NCBI GenBank assembly: GCA_021613535.1
Contig: CP075494.1
Span: 7,006,001 to 7,070,000, forward strand
Source: Adineta vaga
Taxonomy: Eukaryota; Rotifera
Length of the DNA: 64,000 bases
Direction of reading: 5' to 3'
The position numbers and the translations under genes are program-made. Within the stretch, counting starts at the first letter, position 1; each line of letters begins with the position of its first letter. The notes beneath the pieces were generated by a model. The model made no database searches, was not told where the DNA came from, and saw only the letters and a list, made by a program, of their open reading frames with translations. Shown piece by piece: positions 63,523 to 64,000 of this stretch.

Positions 63523-64000
63523 ATGTTGATCTTAGAACGTATTCGAACGATTGCTATCTTATGTTTATCTGTATTTGGATGTACAGGCAATATTCTCACA
63601 TTAATTGTTGTTAATCAACGGTTTTTTCGACGAACAGCATCAGCAGCTTTTATTTCCGGTTTATGCATCGCTGATTGTTTTGTACTTTGTTTACATAGTT
63701 TACAAATAGTGACAAAACTTCGTCCACAAGTGACACGCTATGATTGTATTGTTTTCTTTTTTATCGATGTTTTTCGTCTTTTATCAGTATGGATTGTTTG
63801 TTTTATCAATATTGAACGTTGTTCTCTCGTTTTCAATCCATGTCACATGCCACGTTTAACAAGTCAAATCAAATCACGTCTTTTTGTCATTTTATTATTT
63901 TGTTTATCATTGATTATATTCAGTCATTACACATATCATATGCATATTGAATATGTTTATAATACAAATCAAACTATACCTAGTCGATCATTTTGTGCAT
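63523..64000 (+). CDS. class A G-protein-coupled receptor, 5' part
   Basis: Open from ATG to the window end (159 residues). Membrane helix 1 carries the GN pair (FGCTGNILTLIVV), helix 2 the LxxxD-type motif (SGLCIADCFVLCLHSL), the conserved Cys precedes helix 3 (RYDCIVFFF), and the end of helix 3 is INIERCSLVFNP, an ERC variant of the DRY motif. Helix 4 (FVILLFCLSLIIFS) follows and an N-glycosylation site (NQT) lies in the second extracellular loop. The ligand cannot be told; the pattern suits peptide-type receptors. The N-terminus before helix 1 is very short (about 9 residues). TAG immediately before the ATG supports this start, or it is a splice acceptor. Confidence 0.8.
   Translation, partial: MLILERIRTIAILCLSVFGCTGNILTLIVVNQRFFRRTASAAFISGLCIADCFVLCLHSLQIVTKLRPQVTRYDCIVFFFIDVFRLLSVWIVCFINIERCSLVFNPCHMPRLTSQIKSRLFVILLFCLSLIIFSHYTYHMHIEYVYNTNQTIPSRSFCA

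Overview
The window is nuclear DNA of a small, gene-dense animal. Metazoan-only genes (a Hox gene, a polycystin, junctophilin, a DLC-type RhoGAP, an OTUD7 deubiquitinase, a riboflavin transporter, exportin-5) are cut by many GT-AG introns of mostly 47-60 bases in AT-rich DNA. The compact style, the strong codon bias, an intronless RNA ligase and several gene starts placed directly behind a splice-acceptor-like motif fit a bdelloid rotifer best. That assignment is inference; no ribosomal or mitochondrial marker is present.

Layout. 1-3033 (+): the 3' end of an unknown gene, a class I SAM methyltransferase and the tRNA methyltransferase TRM13, in tight tandem. 4836-5787 (+): a central-class Hox gene with its homeobox in four exons. 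6905-7315 (+): a small secreted protein. 8113-10912: a damaged region with a truncated, frameshifted membrane-protein gene (-) and fragments that may derive from an env-like or mobile element. 11304-12307 (-): the mitochondrial Rieske protein, divergent from a small membrane protein. 13369-14948 (-): a riboflavin transporter. 15713-17093 (+): two tandem dynein-light-chain-like genes, the second frameshifted. 17521-21974 (-): exportin-5. 22195-22371 (+): a candidate secreted peptide. 22999-26405 (+): OTUD7. 27274-28368 (+): intronless RNA ligase. 28601-30044 (+): an unknown multi-pass membrane protein. 31114-40349 (+): a large polycystin-1-like protein carrying an NHL propeller. 40640-42873 (-): a cationic amino acid transporter. 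43825-44454 (+): an unknown protein. 47398-51054 (+): DLC/STARD-type RhoGAP. 51388-53135 (-): unknown protein with a possible RIIa-like N-terminus. 53363-54328 (-): a Ly6/uPAR-like, probably GPI-anchored protein. 57025-61001 (+): junctophilin. 63523-64000 (+): the start of a class A GPCR.

The genes are a mixed neighbourhood and not one pathway. Possible links are few: polycystin (a calcium-permeable channel family) and junctophilin (ER-plasma membrane contacts) both belong to calcium biology; the methyltransferase/TRM13 pair is the only operon-like arrangement. Three large gene-free stretches (44.5-47.4, 54.3-57.0 and 61.0-63.5 kb) lie upstream of the RhoGAP, junctophilin and GPCR genes. Exon borders were placed by eye from GT-AG sites and reading frame. 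Most multi-exon models close with a consistent frame sum; the polycystin and junctophilin models each have one spot where the frame needs an unusual intron or a sequence error.
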